DNA of 64,000 nt from Flavobacterium reichenbachii (GTDB taxonomy: Bacteria; Bacteroidota; Bacteroidia; Flavobacteriales; Flavobacteriaceae), in the NCBI RefSeq assembly GCF_002217435.1, contig NZ_MUHF01000007.1, forward strand, positions 94,950 through 158,949, read 5' to 3'. The translations under genes and the position numbers were made by a program. Below are positions 48,821 through 59,138 of this stretch, one piece after another. Under the pieces are notes generated by a model that searched no databases, was not told where the DNA came from, and was given only the letters and a program-made list of their open reading frames with translations. Each line of letters starts with the position of its first letter. Within the stretch, counting starts at the first letter, position 1.

Positions 48821-50212
48821 ATGAAAATTACAAAAATTTGCTGTTTAGGAGCAGGTTATGTTGGAGGTCCTACAATGGCTGTTATAGCACAAAAATGTCC
48901 TCACATTCAGGTTACAGTCGTTGATTTGAATGAAGAACGAATTTTAGAATGGAATGATGAAGATACTAATAATATTCCAATTTATGAGCCTGGATTGTCT
49001 CAAATTGTTGGAGAATCTAGAGGTAGAAACTTGTTTTTTTCAACGGAAGTGGATAAAGCAATTGATGAGGCACAAATTATTTTTATATCAGTAAATACTC
49101 CAACAAAGACCTACGGAAAAGGAAAAGGTATGGCTGCTGATTTGAAACATATTGAATTGTGTGCGAGACAGATTGCAAAAGTAGCGAAAGATGATAAAAT
49201 TGTAGTTGAAAAATCTACTTTACCAGTACGTACTGCTGAAGCTATTAAGAGTATTCTTGACTCAACAGGGAACGGTTTGAAGTTTCAAATTCTTTCTAAT
49301 CCTGAATTTTTAGCTGAGGGTAGTGCCATTCAGGATTTATTGAATCCAGATCGAATTTTAATTGGTGGAGATACTTCTGCAGAAGGAGAGAAAGCAATTC
49401 AAGCCTTAGTTGATATTTATAGAAATTGGGTAAGTCCAGAAAAAATATTGACAACAAATGTGTGGTCGTCAGAGTTGTCCAAGTTAACTGCTAATGCATT
49501 TTTGGCGCAAAGAATATCGTCTATAAATGCAATGTCTGAGCTTTGTGAGAAGACAGGTGCAGATGTTAACGAGGTTGCTAAAGCCATTGGCATGGATAGC
49601 AGAATTGGTTCAAAATTTCTAAGGGCTTCAGTTGGATTTGGTGGTTCTTGTTTTCAAAAAGATATATTGAATCTGGTTTATATTTCAAAATCATACGGAT
49701 TGAATGAAGTTGCAGACTATTGGGAGCAGGTAATTATTATGAATGATCATCAAAAACGTCGTTTTTCAGATAATATGCTGAAAACACTTTATAACACTGC
49801 TGCCAATAAAAAGATTGCCTTTTTAGGTTGGGCTTTCAAAAAGGATACTAATGATACTCGTGAATCTGCGGCTATTTATGTTGCTGATGATTTGATTAAC
49901 GAGAAAGCCAAAATTGTAGTTTATGATCCAAAAGTATCTAGAAAAAAAATCCTTGCTGATTTGGATTATCTTGAAACGAGAACTTCGGAGGAAAATGAAA
50001 ATAGCGTTATCACTTTTGATAATCCATATTTATCCTGTGAAAAAGCTCATGCAATTGCTATACTTACAGAATGGGATGAATTTGTCCAGTATGATTGGCA
50101 AAGGATATATGATAATATGGAAAAACCAGCTTTTGTTTTTGATGGGAGAAATATTTTGAATAAAGTAGAATTAGAAAGTATTGGGTTTAGGTATCAAGGA
50201 ATTGGTCAATAA
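48821..50212 (+). CDS. ugd: UDP-glucose 6-dehydrogenase (copy 2)
   Basis: 463 residues from the ATG at 48821; an in-frame TTG sits directly before it. Same architecture as copy 1 ([43 protein letters not shown]). Product UDP-glucuronate is the substrate of the next gene, UDP-xylose synthase, 38 bases downstream, so this copy is probably dedicated to that branch. Differences from copy 1 are concentrated around residues 40-70 and 360-400. Confidence 0.94.
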   Translation: MKITKICCLGAGYVGGPTMAVIAQKCPHIQVTVVDLNEERILEWNDEDTNNIPIYEPGLSQIVGESRGRNLFFSTEVDKAIDEAQIIFISVNTPTKTYGKGKGMAADLKHIELCARQIAKVAKDDKIVVEKSTLPVRTAEAIKSILDSTGNGLKFQILSNPEFLAEGSAIQDLLNPDRILIGGDTSAEGEKAIQALVDIYRNWVSPEKILTTNVWSSELSKLTANAFLAQRISSINAMSELCEKTGADVNEVAKAIGMDSRIGSKFLRASVGFGGSCFQKDILNLVYISKSYGLNEVADYWEQVIIMNDHQKRRFSDNMLKTLYNTAANKKIAFLGWAFKKDTNDTRESAAIYVADDLINEKAKIVVYDPKVSRKKILADLDYLETRTSEENENSVITFDNPYLSCEKAHAIAILTEWDEFVQYDWQRIYDNMEKPAFVFDGRNILNKVELESIGFRYQGIGQ

Positions 50213-50250
50213 GATATTTTTATGTAATAATTTAGTTACAAAACAATTAA

Positions 50251-51228
50251 ATGAGAAAAAGAATTTTAATTACAGGAGCGGCAGGTTTTTTAGGATCGCA
50301 TTTATGTGACCGTTTTATAGCAGAAGGTTATCAGGTTGTTGGGATGGATAATTTAATAACTGGTGATATAAAAAATATAGAACATCTGTTTCCACATAAG
50401 GATTTTGAATTTTACAATCATGATGTTTCTAACTATGTTCATGTTGCAGGTAAATTAGATTATATTTTGCATTTTGCTTCACCAGCTAGTCCAATTGATT
50501 ATTTGAAGATTCCAATTCAAACTTTGAAAGTCGGTTCATTAGGAACTCATAATTTGTTAGGGTTAGCAAAAGAAAAAAAAGCTAGGTTTCTTATTGCATC
50601 AACTTCGGAAGTTTATGGGGATCCAAATGTTCATCCTCAACCTGAGACATATTGGGGGAATGTAAATCCTGTTGGACCTAGAAGTGTTTATGATGAAGCC
50701 AAAAGATTTCAAGAAGCCATTACTATGGCTTATCATACTTTTCACGGAATAGAAACTAGAATTGTTAGAATATTTAATACATATGGTCCTCGAATGCGTT
50801 TAAATGATGGAAGAGTATTACCTGCATTTATTGGGCAAGCCTTGCGAGGTGAAGATTTGACAATCTTCGGAGATGGGACACAAACTAGATCATTTTGTTA
50901 TGTGGATGATTTAATTGAGGGTATATACAGGCTTTTAATGTCAGATTATGTTTTTCCTGTAAATATTGGTAATCCAAACGAAATCACAATGAATGATTTT
51001 GCACAAGAAATAATAAAATTAACTGAAACTTCTCAAAAAATTGTTTACCATCCGCTTCCACAAGATGATCCAAAGCAGAGACAGCCTGATATTACAAAGG
51101 CTAAAGCTATTTTGAACTGGGAACCTAAAGTATCACGAGAAGAAGGGCTAAAGATCACATATAGTTATTTTAGGAAATTTAGTAGTGAGCAATTGATAGA
51201 GACAAAAGAAAATAAAAGTTTTAATTAA
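50251..51228 (+). CDS. UDP-glucuronate decarboxylase (UDP-xylose synthase)
   Basis: 325 residues, extended [75 protein letters not shown] with the YxxxK pair, and [10 protein letters not shown] are all typical of UXS. Converts UDP-glucuronate to UDP-xylose. Follows ugd copy 2. Confidence 0.94.
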   Translation: MRKRILITGAAGFLGSHLCDRFIAEGYQVVGMDNLITGDIKNIEHLFPHKDFEFYNHDVSNYVHVAGKLDYILHFASPASPIDYLKIPIQTLKVGSLGTHNLLGLAKEKKARFLIASTSEVYGDPNVHPQPETYWGNVNPVGPRSVYDEAKRFQEAITMAYHTFHGIETRIVRIFNTYGPRMRLNDGRVLPAFIGQALRGEDLTIFGDGTQTRSFCYVDDLIEGIYRLLMSDYVFPVNIGNPNEITMNDFAQEIIKLTETSQKIVYHPLPQDDPKQRQPDITKAKAILNWEPKVSREEGLKITYSYFRKFSSEQLIETKENKSFN

Positions 51229-51244
51229 TCCGATTTATTAAAAA

Positions 51245-52705
51245 ATGTCACTACTAAAAAAAAATATATTTTATAATACATTACTATCACTATCTCAAAT
51301 ACTTTTTCCTTTAATCACATTTCCATATGTTTCAAGAATTTTAGGACCAAATGGTATAGGTCAAGTTGGTTTTGTTGACAGTTTTACTCAATATTTTATT
51401 CTTTTTTCTACGTTAGGAATTCCATTATATGGAGTACGAGAATTATCAAAAATTAGAAATGAAAATAATAAATTAAGTAAATTATTTACGGAGTTAATTT
51501 TAATACATTTGTTGAGCACATTAATATTTTTGATAATTTATTCGTGCAGTATATTTTTTTTAAATGATAAAGGAATAAATACAAATTTATTTTTAATAGG
51601 AGCAGGAATACTCTTGAGTAATGTTTTTATAGTAGAATGGTATTATCAATCTCAAGAAAAATTTCAATTTATAACTAAAAGAACTATTTTTCTTAGATTT
51701 ATATTTGTAATACTATTGTTTCTGATAGTGAGTGATAAAACCGATTTGGTTAAATATTATGCTCTTTTTCTTATCTTAAATATTTTAAATGCAGCATTTA
51801 ATTTTTATTTCATTTTAAAATCTGATTTAAAATTAGTTTATTCAAACTTAAATTTGACAAAGCATATAAAACCTTTATTTCTTTTGATGTCTTGTACTGT
51901 TATTGGAAGTATATATGTTTTGTTAGACAATGTTATTTTAGGAATTTTAAGCACACCTGAATCGGTTGGTTTCTATACTTCAGCTATAAAAATTGTAAAA
52001 ATTCCAATTTCTTTGATAGGTTCTTTTGGAATTGTTTTGATTCCCAGGCTTTCAGAATCATTTTCTACTAATGATTTAGAATCGATAAAATATTATATCA
52101 ACAAATCATTACATTTTGTGCTCACATTTGGAATTCCTTTATGTTTTGGAATCGCATTAACTGCAAAGTGGACTGTTTTACTTATTTCAGGAAATCAATT
52201 CTATCCTTCAATAGAACTTGTACAATATTTAGCTCCAATTGTTGTTTTAATATCATTAAATGGTATTTTCTTTTTTCAGTTATTTACTCCTGGTGGAAAG
52301 GAAATTACGATGATAATAATTTTGTCTGTATCTGCATTTATAAGTGTTGTATTAAATTTGATCTTAATTCCTAAATATGCGCATTTAGGAGCGGCTATCA
52401 CTACTACTGTTACTGAATTTTCTGTTTTCTTACTTAGTGTCTTTTATTCAATTAAATATTTTAAAATTGGAATTAATTTTCAGTTTTTTTTAAGTCCTTT
52501 TTTAGCTTCATTATTGTTTATCCCAATTGTTTACTTTACTGATATGTTACTTTTAGATATAGTTTTGAAAGTTATTATTTCAGCAATATTATGTATGTTA
52601 GTTTATTATATTATTATGAAATTTGTTTTTAAAAATGAAATTATTTTTAGAATGGAAGGTTTCATAAGGGATACTGTTAAAGCTAAACTAAATACTTCAA
52701 AATAG
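51245..52705 (+). CDS. Wzx-type polysaccharide flippase
   Basis: 486 residues, twelve to fourteen predicted membrane helices, N-terminus NTLLSLSQILFPLITFPYVSRILGPNGIGQVGFVDSF typical of the MATE-like/Wzx (RfbX) family. Flips lipid-linked repeat units across the inner membrane for Wzy polymerisation. Very A/T-rich. 16 bases after the UXS gene. Confidence 0.92.
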   Translation: MSLLKKNIFYNTLLSLSQILFPLITFPYVSRILGPNGIGQVGFVDSFTQYFILFSTLGIPLYGVRELSKIRNENNKLSKLFTELILIHLLSTLIFLIIYSCSIFFLNDKGINTNLFLIGAGILLSNVFIVEWYYQSQEKFQFITKRTIFLRFIFVILLFLIVSDKTDLVKYYALFLILNILNAAFNFYFILKSDLKLVYSNLNLTKHIKPLFLLMSCTVIGSIYVLLDNVILGILSTPESVGFYTSAIKIVKIPISLIGSFGIVLIPRLSESFSTNDLESIKYYINKSLHFVLTFGIPLCFGIALTAKWTVLLISGNQFYPSIELVQYLAPIVVLISLNGIFFFQLFTPGGKEITMIIILSVSAFISVVLNLILIPKYAHLGAAITTTVTEFSVFLLSVFYSIKYFKIGINFQFFLSPFLASLLFIPIVYFTDMLLLDIVLKVIISAILCMLVYYIIMKFVFKNEIIFRMEGFIRDTVKAKLNTSK

Positions 52706-52802
52706 TGATTTCAGTGCAAAATAAAGAAAGTTAAGACTAAGAGCATTATATAATTAAAGAGACAGTTAATATATTAAGCTATTAATATTTAAAAACATTA
52801 TT

Positions 52803-53600
52803 ATGAAAATATCGGCTATGGTCGTAGGAAGAAATGAAGGTTATAAATTAAAGGACTGTTTAAAATCATTGTCTTTTTGTGATGAAATTTTATATGCAGA
52901 TTTAGATTCGAGTGATAACTCAGTTGAAATAGCTTCAGATTTCAATTGTAGAATTTTTAATTATAAAAAATTTGGACCATCTTGTGAATATACACAAGTA
53001 GATCTTATAAAGGTTGTTAATAATGACTGGGTCATAATGTTAGATCCAGATGAGGTTATTACGGAAAACTTGAGAGATGAGATTATTAATAAACTGCCTG
53101 TAATTTCTCAAGATGATAAAGTTGGGGATATATACGTTCCTTGGCAATATTATTTTGGCAAGAAAAAATTAAGAGGGACTGTTTGGGGTTATAAAAAAGA
53201 AAAAGGGATATTAATTAATAAGAATAAATATGAAATTCTTCCTATTACCCATTATGGAAGAAAGGTAAAAGAAGGATATAAAAGTTATCATTTAAAGAAC
53301 ACAGGATTTAATTTGTTAAATCATTATTGGATGGACGATATGAAAAGTTTTATCGAAAAGCATCGGAAATACTTAAAAGACGAGGGTAGGGACAGATATG
53401 AAAAGGGAGATCGGATTTCAATTTTTGGGATAGTTGGTCATATTTTTTATCAGTTTATAAGATGCTTTTTTATTACAAGAGGCTATAAAGATGGATTTAC
53501 TGGTTTTTTTCTAAGTATATTTTGGGTTTGGTATATGACTAATTCTAATATTTCTTTGTATTTAGTAACTATTAAAAATAAAAATGAGTTTTCAAATTAA
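52803..53600 (+). CDS. Glycosyltransferase family 2, WaaE-like
   Basis: 265 residues. MKISAMVVGRNEGYKLKDCLKSL start, DLDSSDNSVEIASDF and the metal-binding MLDPDEVI place it in GT2 with the WaaE/KdtX-like group. C-terminal region with a hydrophobic stretch (GHIFYQFIRCFFITRGY...). Sugar and acceptor unknown. Overlaps the next gene by 17 bases. Confidence 0.85.
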   Translation: MKISAMVVGRNEGYKLKDCLKSLSFCDEILYADLDSSDNSVEIASDFNCRIFNYKKFGPSCEYTQVDLIKVVNNDWVIMLDPDEVITENLRDEIINKLPVISQDDKVGDIYVPWQYYFGKKKLRGTVWGYKKEKGILINKNKYEILPITHYGRKVKEGYKSYHLKNTGFNLLNHYWMDDMKSFIEKHRKYLKDEGRDRYEKGDRISIFGIVGHIFYQFIRCFFITRGYKDGFTGFFLSIFWVWYMTNSNISLYLVTIKNKNEFSN

Positions 53601-54546
53601 CTTAATCAGACAAAAAAGTAACGGTACTTATTTGGATTGTTTTGATGAAATCGAATCATCTATCGTAAGAAAAAAAGATTATAATATAAAAGTTATTGAA
53701 TCAAATGATAATGCCTTAAAAAAGGTTTTAATAAGATTAATGTTTTTTTTGAAATTTATAAAATTTTTTAATAACAAAAAACAGACTATTAATTTTTCAT
53801 TACTTATGGGAGCTTCTTTCGGAAGTTTAATTCCACATGTTTTTTTTTCAAATTCAAATTATACATATATGTATGATGCATGGCCTAGATTTCATGACGA
53901 TATTGTGAAGAAAGCAAAGAAAATGAATATTAAAATGATCTTTTTTTCTTCACATCAAGTGACAAAGCTTTTTAATAAATTAAATTCTGGGATAAAAGGG
54001 GTATGGATACCTGAAGGAATTAAAGTTGAAGATTATAGTTTTGTGCCATTTAATTTAAAAGAGATCGATGTCCTAGAATTTGGAAGAAAATATGATGTAT
54101 ATCATGATGAAATTGCTCCTGTTTTAAAAGCTAATAATTATTTTCATTTATTTGAAAAACAGAGAGGTGACGTAGTATTTAAATCTAGATTGGACTTTCT
54201 TAATGGATTAGCAAAAAGTAAAATATCAATTTGCATTCCTTCTAATATTACTCATCCTGAAAGAGCAGAAGGAATTTCATGCATGACTTTAAGGTATCTT
54301 CAATCGATGGCATCAAAATGCCTTATTGTTGGAATTCTGCCTGATGAAATGAAATGTTTATTCGATTATCAGCCAATAATTGAGATTGATTTTGAAAATA
54401 CGTCATCACAAATTTTAGATATTCTGGCAAATTATGAATCTTATTTTTCTCTGATAGAAAGAAATTATACTGAAATTCAAAAGTTTCATACATGGGACAT
54501 TAGGTTGGAAGAAATATTATTAAATATAAAAAATGAAGAACGTTGA
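53584..54546 (+). CDS. Putative glycosyltransferase (GT-B-like)
   Basis: 320 residues. No strong catalytic motif, but the layout fits a GT-B transferase: FFSSHQVTKLFNKL and WIPEGIKVEDY in the middle, then ICIPSNITHPERAEGISCMTLRYLQSMASKCLIVG and a terminal coordinate similar to the Glyco_trans_1_2 C-terminal region. Function inferred mainly from position between two GT2 genes. Overlaps both neighbours (17 and 14 bases). Confidence 0.65.
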   Translation: MSFQINLIRQKSNGTYLDCFDEIESSIVRKKDYNIKVIESNDNALKKVLIRLMFFLKFIKFFNNKKQTINFSLLMGASFGSLIPHVFFSNSNYTYMYDAWPRFHDDIVKKAKKMNIKMIFFSSHQVTKLFNKLNSGIKGVWIPEGIKVEDYSFVPFNLKEIDVLEFGRKYDVYHDEIAPVLKANNYFHLFEKQRGDVVFKSRLDFLNGLAKSKISICIPSNITHPERAEGISCMTLRYLQSMASKCLIVGILPDEMKCLFDYQPIIEIDFENTSSQILDILANYESYFSLIERNYTEIQKFHTWDIRLEEILLNIKNEER

Positions 54547-55276
54547 AAAACCTTTGGTTTCTATAATAACTGTAGTTTTTAATAATGTACGTACATTAGA
54601 GCAAACAATTAATTCTGTTATAAATCAGTCATATAAAAATATTGAATATATTATTATTGACGGAGGATCTACTGATGGTTCAGTAGATTTAATCAAAAAA
54701 TATGAATCACAAATAAGTTATTGGGTTAGCGAACCAGATAAGGGGATTTATTATGCAATGAATAAAGGATTAAGTGTCGCGACAGGAAACTTAGTTAGTG
54801 TTTTGAGTAGTGATGATTGGTATGAAAGCACTTCAGTTGAAAAAGCGGTTAATTATTATGAATTAAATCCTGAAATTGATATCATTCATGGTTTACTTAG
54901 ATTTATAGGAGCGAATGATATGCCTGATTTAGTAACAGGTCATTATAATTCTTTTTTGACTAAAGGAATGATTGAGCATCCAACATGTTTCATAACAAAA
55001 AAGATTTATGATAAAGTAGGTTTTTATAATGTACTTTATAAATCAGCTGGTGATTATGAATGGATGTTACGGGCGAAGAAATTAGAAGCTAAATTTTTAT
55101 TCATACCTGAATTATTAACAAATTTTAGAAGAGGTGGTATTTCTGGTTCTTATATTGGGTCTTTAGAGGAGTTATTAATCAAGAAGCGTTTTGGAGTTAT
55201 TAGTAACTTTAAATATCGTTACTGGAAAATTTTTTATTATTTGATATTTTTAAAACAAAAAATGTCTAAATCTTAA
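54533..55276 (+). CDS. Glycosyltransferase family 2
   Basis: 247 residues. PLVSIITVVFNNVRTLEQTINSVINQSYKNIEYIIIDGGSTDGS is the canonical GT2 start; VSEPDKGIYYAMNKGLSVATGNLVSVLSSDDWY carries the metal-binding motif (here SDD). Resembles the WcaA/colanic-acid type. Overlaps the upstream gene by 14 bases. Confidence 0.92.
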   Translation: MKNVEKPLVSIITVVFNNVRTLEQTINSVINQSYKNIEYIIIDGGSTDGSVDLIKKYESQISYWVSEPDKGIYYAMNKGLSVATGNLVSVLSSDDWYESTSVEKAVNYYELNPEIDIIHGLLRFIGANDMPDLVTGHYNSFLTKGMIEHPTCFITKKIYDKVGFYNVLYKSAGDYEWMLRAKKLEAKFLFIPELLTNFRRGGISGSYIGSLEELLIKKRFGVISNFKYRYWKIFYYLIFLKQKMSKS

Positions 55277-55297
55277 TTATTTTTAATAAATTCATGA

Positions 55298-56143
55298 ATG
55301 GATAATAAAATTAAAGTTTCAATTGTAATCCCTTGCTTTAATTCTGAAAAATATTTATTAGAAACAATCAATTGTGTTATTTCTCAAACGTTTATAGATT
55401 GGGAATGTATATTAATAAATGATGAATCGGTGGATAACACTGAGAGTATAATACTAAAAGTGCTCGGCACTGATAACCGATTTAAATATATTTATCAGAA
55501 AAATACTGGTGTTTGTATTGCAAGAAATAATGCAATAAAAGTAGCAACTGGAAATTATATTTTATGTTTAGACGCTGATGATTTAATTTCCGACAATTTT
55601 CTTCAAGAAACTATAAAGATTTTAGACTCAAACCCGAATATTAAAGTTGCCACCTCAATAGTTAAATTTTTTGGAAGAAGTAAAGGGATATTAAACGTTA
55701 TTTCGTACGATATATCAGTTCTTCTGGCTTCAAATCAACTTGTTGTTACGTCTTTGTTTCGTCGAACTGATTTTGACAGGGTGGGAGGTTTTAATGTTAA
55801 TATGAAAGATGGTTTTGAGGATTGGGACTTTTGGATTTCTATTCTTAAAAATGGAGGTATAGTTGAGCGTTCTTCAAAAGCATTTTTTTATTATCGATTG
55901 CAAATGTCATCAAGAAACAATCAAATATCTTTGGAAAAGGAAAGGAAATTGAGATACCAATTATGGGAAAATCATAAGGAACTTTTTTCATTATATTTTG
56001 TGGATCCTACAAAATATAATGAGTATATACGTTATGCAAATTCTCCAGAATATAAGATTGGCAGCATGATATTAAGCCCTTTACGAAAATTAAAAAGTTT
56101 TTTGCTTATAAAAATAGGTTTGCTTTATAGAATAAAAGTATAA
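55298..56143 (+). CDS. Glycosyltransferase family 2
   Basis: 281 residues. VSIVIPCFNSEKYLLETINCVISQTFIDWECILINDESVDNT start, NTGVCIARNNAIKVATGNYILCLDADD with the DAD/DxD motif, and FEDWDFWISILKNG as the acceptor-side ED motif. Inverting GT-A enzyme; sugar unknown. 21 bases after the previous gene. Confidence 0.93.
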   Translation: MDNKIKVSIVIPCFNSEKYLLETINCVISQTFIDWECILINDESVDNTESIILKVLGTDNRFKYIYQKNTGVCIARNNAIKVATGNYILCLDADDLISDNFLQETIKILDSNPNIKVATSIVKFFGRSKGILNVISYDISVLLASNQLVVTSLFRRTDFDRVGGFNVNMKDGFEDWDFWISILKNGGIVERSSKAFFYYRLQMSSRNNQISLEKERKLRYQLWENHKELFSLYFVDPTKYNEYIRYANSPEYKIGSMILSPLRKLKSFLLIKIGLLYRIKV

Positions 56144-56233
56144 CTATTATTGATTGTTGTTTGTAAACTAATATAAAGGATAATAAAGAAAAAAAACGTT
56201 TTCAAGTTTGGAAAATTTTTGAGTAAAAAAATT

Positions 56234-57544
56234 ATGACTGCCAATTTTAAATTATTTAGAGAAATATTTTTTATCGTTCTGATAGGTGTATTATTGGTCG
56301 TTAGATTTGTAAATATTGATGTAGAAAATGAGCAAATTAAATTGTTTGTTTTTTATTATTCAATAGCTATTGGCGCTTATTTGTTTTCGAAAATTAGATT
56401 TACTAACGCGATTAATCCAATTTCAATTTTTGTCCCTTTCCTATTTTTACTATCTTATAGTTTCATTCGATTATCTGATCAGCAAGTCCCTTATTCTTGG
56501 AAGACTTTTTCTATTATTAATATTTCAATTTTTTCTTATTTATTTTTTGCTTCGCTACATTATGATTATAAACCAATAAAAATTTTCAAATTTAATAATA
56601 GTTTGAGAAGAAAGTTTATTTTTTTTATATGTATAATGACATATTTAACATTTGTGTTAGAATGTTATTTATTTGGTTTTGTTCCTATATTTAATATTTT
56701 AAACTCTAGTCTTTATCTTGAAACAAATGATAAACTTATACCTTTTCTCCATTATTTTATAGTTTTGAATTCTTTTATACCAGCATGGTTATATATATAT
56801 TATAAAGAAAAAATTATTTCTAAAAAGGTATTTAGAATTTTGCTTTTGGGCTCAATTTTTATATTATTAAATTATTTGAGTAGGCAAGTTCATTTATTAT
56901 TTATTCTTTCATTTTTTATTTCTTATTTGTATTATAATAAATTGAATATGAAGTCTTTATTTAGGATTGTTGTTGTTGTGATATTAGTTTTTTTTGGCGT
57001 TGGTTATTTAAAGACCGATTCAGAAATGACTATTTCTGCATCAGAATATTTCAGGATTTTGGCTGGTGTAAGTAATGATCAGGTATCACTTTTTGAAGCA
57101 GTTTTTGTTGAATATAGTTCGAAAAGATTTTCTGTTTTAGATGCTATGGTAAATTTAAGTGATAAAATTAATTATCTCGGCTATGGGATTTATACTTTTA
57201 GACCTTTTCTTTCTTTCTTTTTATTTGAAAAAATAGGGGTAGTTCAAAGAATTCCAGAATTGAATAGTGAAGTTAGAGTTGGAACTTTTTTAATTGATCC
57301 ATATTTAGATTTTGGTATAATAGGAGTCTTTATTATAAATTCCTTTTATGGATATCTCTCAGCAAGATATTACAATCAATTTAAGGAAAATCGTCCTGAA
57401 GCTATAATTAAATTTTCTATTATAATTTTTTGTGTTTTTATGGGGATGTTTATTAACTATTATAATTCAATGCTAATATGGCTGGGGTTCATCTTTAATA
57501 AGATGCTAATAGGAGGTCTTAAAAGTGAAAATAAATTCATATAA
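56234..57544 (+). CDS. Putative Wzy-type O-antigen/capsule polymerase
   Basis: 436 residues from the ATG at 56234; a TTG at 56219 would add five residues. About ten to twelve predicted membrane helices with a larger loop around residues 255-330, as in Wzy. Little sequence conservation is expected in the family. Placed among transferases and paired with the Wzx at 51245, it would polymerise the flipped repeat unit in the periplasm. Among the most A/T-rich genes in the locus. Confidence 0.75.
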   Translation: MTANFKLFREIFFIVLIGVLLVVRFVNIDVENEQIKLFVFYYSIAIGAYLFSKIRFTNAINPISIFVPFLFLLSYSFIRLSDQQVPYSWKTFSIINISIFSYLFFASLHYDYKPIKIFKFNNSLRRKFIFFICIMTYLTFVLECYLFGFVPIFNILNSSLYLETNDKLIPFLHYFIVLNSFIPAWLYIYYKEKIISKKVFRILLLGSIFILLNYLSRQVHLLFILSFFISYLYYNKLNMKSLFRIVVVVILVFFGVGYLKTDSEMTISASEYFRILAGVSNDQVSLFEAVFVEYSSKRFSVLDAMVNLSDKINYLGYGIYTFRPFLSFFLFEKIGVVQRIPELNSEVRVGTFLIDPYLDFGIIGVFIINSFYGYLSARYYNQFKENRPEAIIKFSIIIFCVFMGMFINYYNSMLIWLGFIFNKMLIGGLKSENKFI

Positions 57545-57569
57545 TTTTATATTAAATAAGTGATTTATA

Positions 57570-58391
57570 ATGACAAATAAAATATTGGTAGTTATTGTTT
57601 TATATGGAATTAATCTAGAAGATTCATTGACTTATCAAACGCTCAATTTATCGGTTACGGAGAGTGATTCAATTGTAGACCTTTTTGTTTACGATAATAG
57701 TGCTACATGTAATAAAATTAATGTTCAAAATAATAAATTTAATATAATTTATAAAAGTGATACTACTAATTCGGGAATAAGTAAGGCTTATAATAAGGCT
57801 GCTGATTATGCAAGTGAATGCCAAAAAGATTGGCTTTTATTTTTAGATCAAGATTCTAATATTCCAAAAAATCTTTTTTCTGTTTTTAATGAATTTAAGG
57901 ATAAATTTTCGAATGAAAAACTTTTTGTGCCAGTTTTGAAGCAAAATAATATAATATTATCTCCATGCAAATTTAAATTTATGAAAGGCAGTTCGTTTTC
58001 GTCTGTTTTACCAGGCATATTATCTTTAGAGAATGTCTCTGTTTTTAATAGTGGTATTTTTATTGATCTAAATGCTTTTAGAAAAGTTGGTGGTTATGAT
58101 GAAAATGTACCTTTAGATTTTTCTGATCACTCATTTATTTTTAGATATAAAAAATGGTTTTCTAACATAGTAGTTATTCCAATAGTAATAGAGCATGAAT
58201 TGTCAAGTAAATCGTCCGATCAAACAATTATTCTTAGAAGATTTATACAGTATTGTAAGGGAGTTAGGGCATTTTCATCAATTGAGGGTGGTAAAGGATT
58301 ATTGTTTTTTTGGACGGCGTTAAGAGCAGTAAAGTTGTCTTTTCAGTTTAAAAATTTTCAATATATAAAAATTTTATTCGATAAAAATTAA
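57570..58391 (+). CDS. Glycosyltransferase family 2, rhamnosyltransferase-like
   Basis: 273 residues. ILVVIVLYGINLEDSLTYQTL start, DLFVYDNSAT, SGISKAYNKAADYA and WLLFLDQDSNIPKNLF with DQD as metal site; these fit RfbN/WbbL-like GT2 enzymes. VSVFNSGIFIDLNAFRKVGGYDENVPLDFSDHSF marks the acceptor region. Substrate unproven. Confidence 0.85.
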   Translation: MTNKILVVIVLYGINLEDSLTYQTLNLSVTESDSIVDLFVYDNSATCNKINVQNNKFNIIYKSDTTNSGISKAYNKAADYASECQKDWLLFLDQDSNIPKNLFSVFNEFKDKFSNEKLFVPVLKQNNIILSPCKFKFMKGSSFSSVLPGILSLENVSVFNSGIFIDLNAFRKVGGYDENVPLDFSDHSFIFRYKKWFSNIVVIPIVIEHELSSKSSDQTIILRRFIQYCKGVRAFSSIEGGKGLLFFWTALRAVKLSFQFKNFQYIKILFDKN

Positions 58392-58399
58392 AATATTAT

Positions 58400-59134
58400 A
58401 TGATATCAGTTTGCGTTCCAACATATAATGGAGAAAAATATATTAGAGAACAATTAAATTCTATACTTTGTCAAATTGGGGAAAAAGATGAGATTATTAT
58501 TTCTGATGATGGGTCTAGTGATTTAACAGTTGAAATACTTAATAGTTATAATGATAAACGGATAAAAATTTTTCATCACGTAAAACATAAAAAACCAAAG
58601 TCAAAGTTCAGGTTTAATCTTACGACTAGAAATATCGAAAATGCACTAAAAAATGCAAATGGGGATATTATTTTTATGGCGGATCAGGATGATGTTTGGG
58701 AAAAAAATAGAATTGAAAAAATATTGCCTTATTTAAACGATTATTCCTTAGTGCTTAACGACTGTAAAGTTGTTGATGAAGATAAAAAATCTATCCACGA
58801 GTCTTATTTTCAGATTAATAAATCTAATAAGGGTTTTTTTAAGAATTTAATTAAAAACTCATATTTGGGATGCTGTATGGCTTTTACCAAAGAATCTATG
58901 GATTTTTTTTACCCTTTTCCTAAAGTTCCAATACCCCACGACATATGGATTGGTCTTATGAATGAAATCTATGGCAGAGTGCATTTTTTAGATGAAAAAT
59001 TGGTGTTATATAGGAGGCACGGTAATAATTTGTCTTATTCCTCTGGTGCTAGTAATTTCAGTTTTTGGTATAAGATGGAATATAGAATTATACTTTTGTT
59101 TGCTATTCTGTTAAAATTGATTAAAAAAAAATAA
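58400..59134 (+). CDS. Glycosyltransferase family 2
   Basis: 244 residues. MISVCVPTYNGEKYIREQLNSILCQIGEKDEIIISDDGSSDLT and GDIIFMADQDDVWEKNRI (DQDD metal site) are typical of the WfgS/rhamnosyl-type GT2 group. Nine bases after the preceding gene and five before the GT4 gene. Confidence 0.92.
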   Translation: MISVCVPTYNGEKYIREQLNSILCQIGEKDEIIISDDGSSDLTVEILNSYNDKRIKIFHHVKHKKPKSKFRFNLTTRNIENALKNANGDIIFMADQDDVWEKNRIEKILPYLNDYSLVLNDCKVVDEDKKSIHESYFQINKSNKGFFKNLIKNSYLGCCMAFTKESMDFFYPFPKVPIPHDIWIGLMNEIYGRVHFLDEKLVLYRRHGNNLSYSSGASNFSFWYKMEYRIILLFAILLKLIKKK

Positions 59135-59138
59135 GTAT

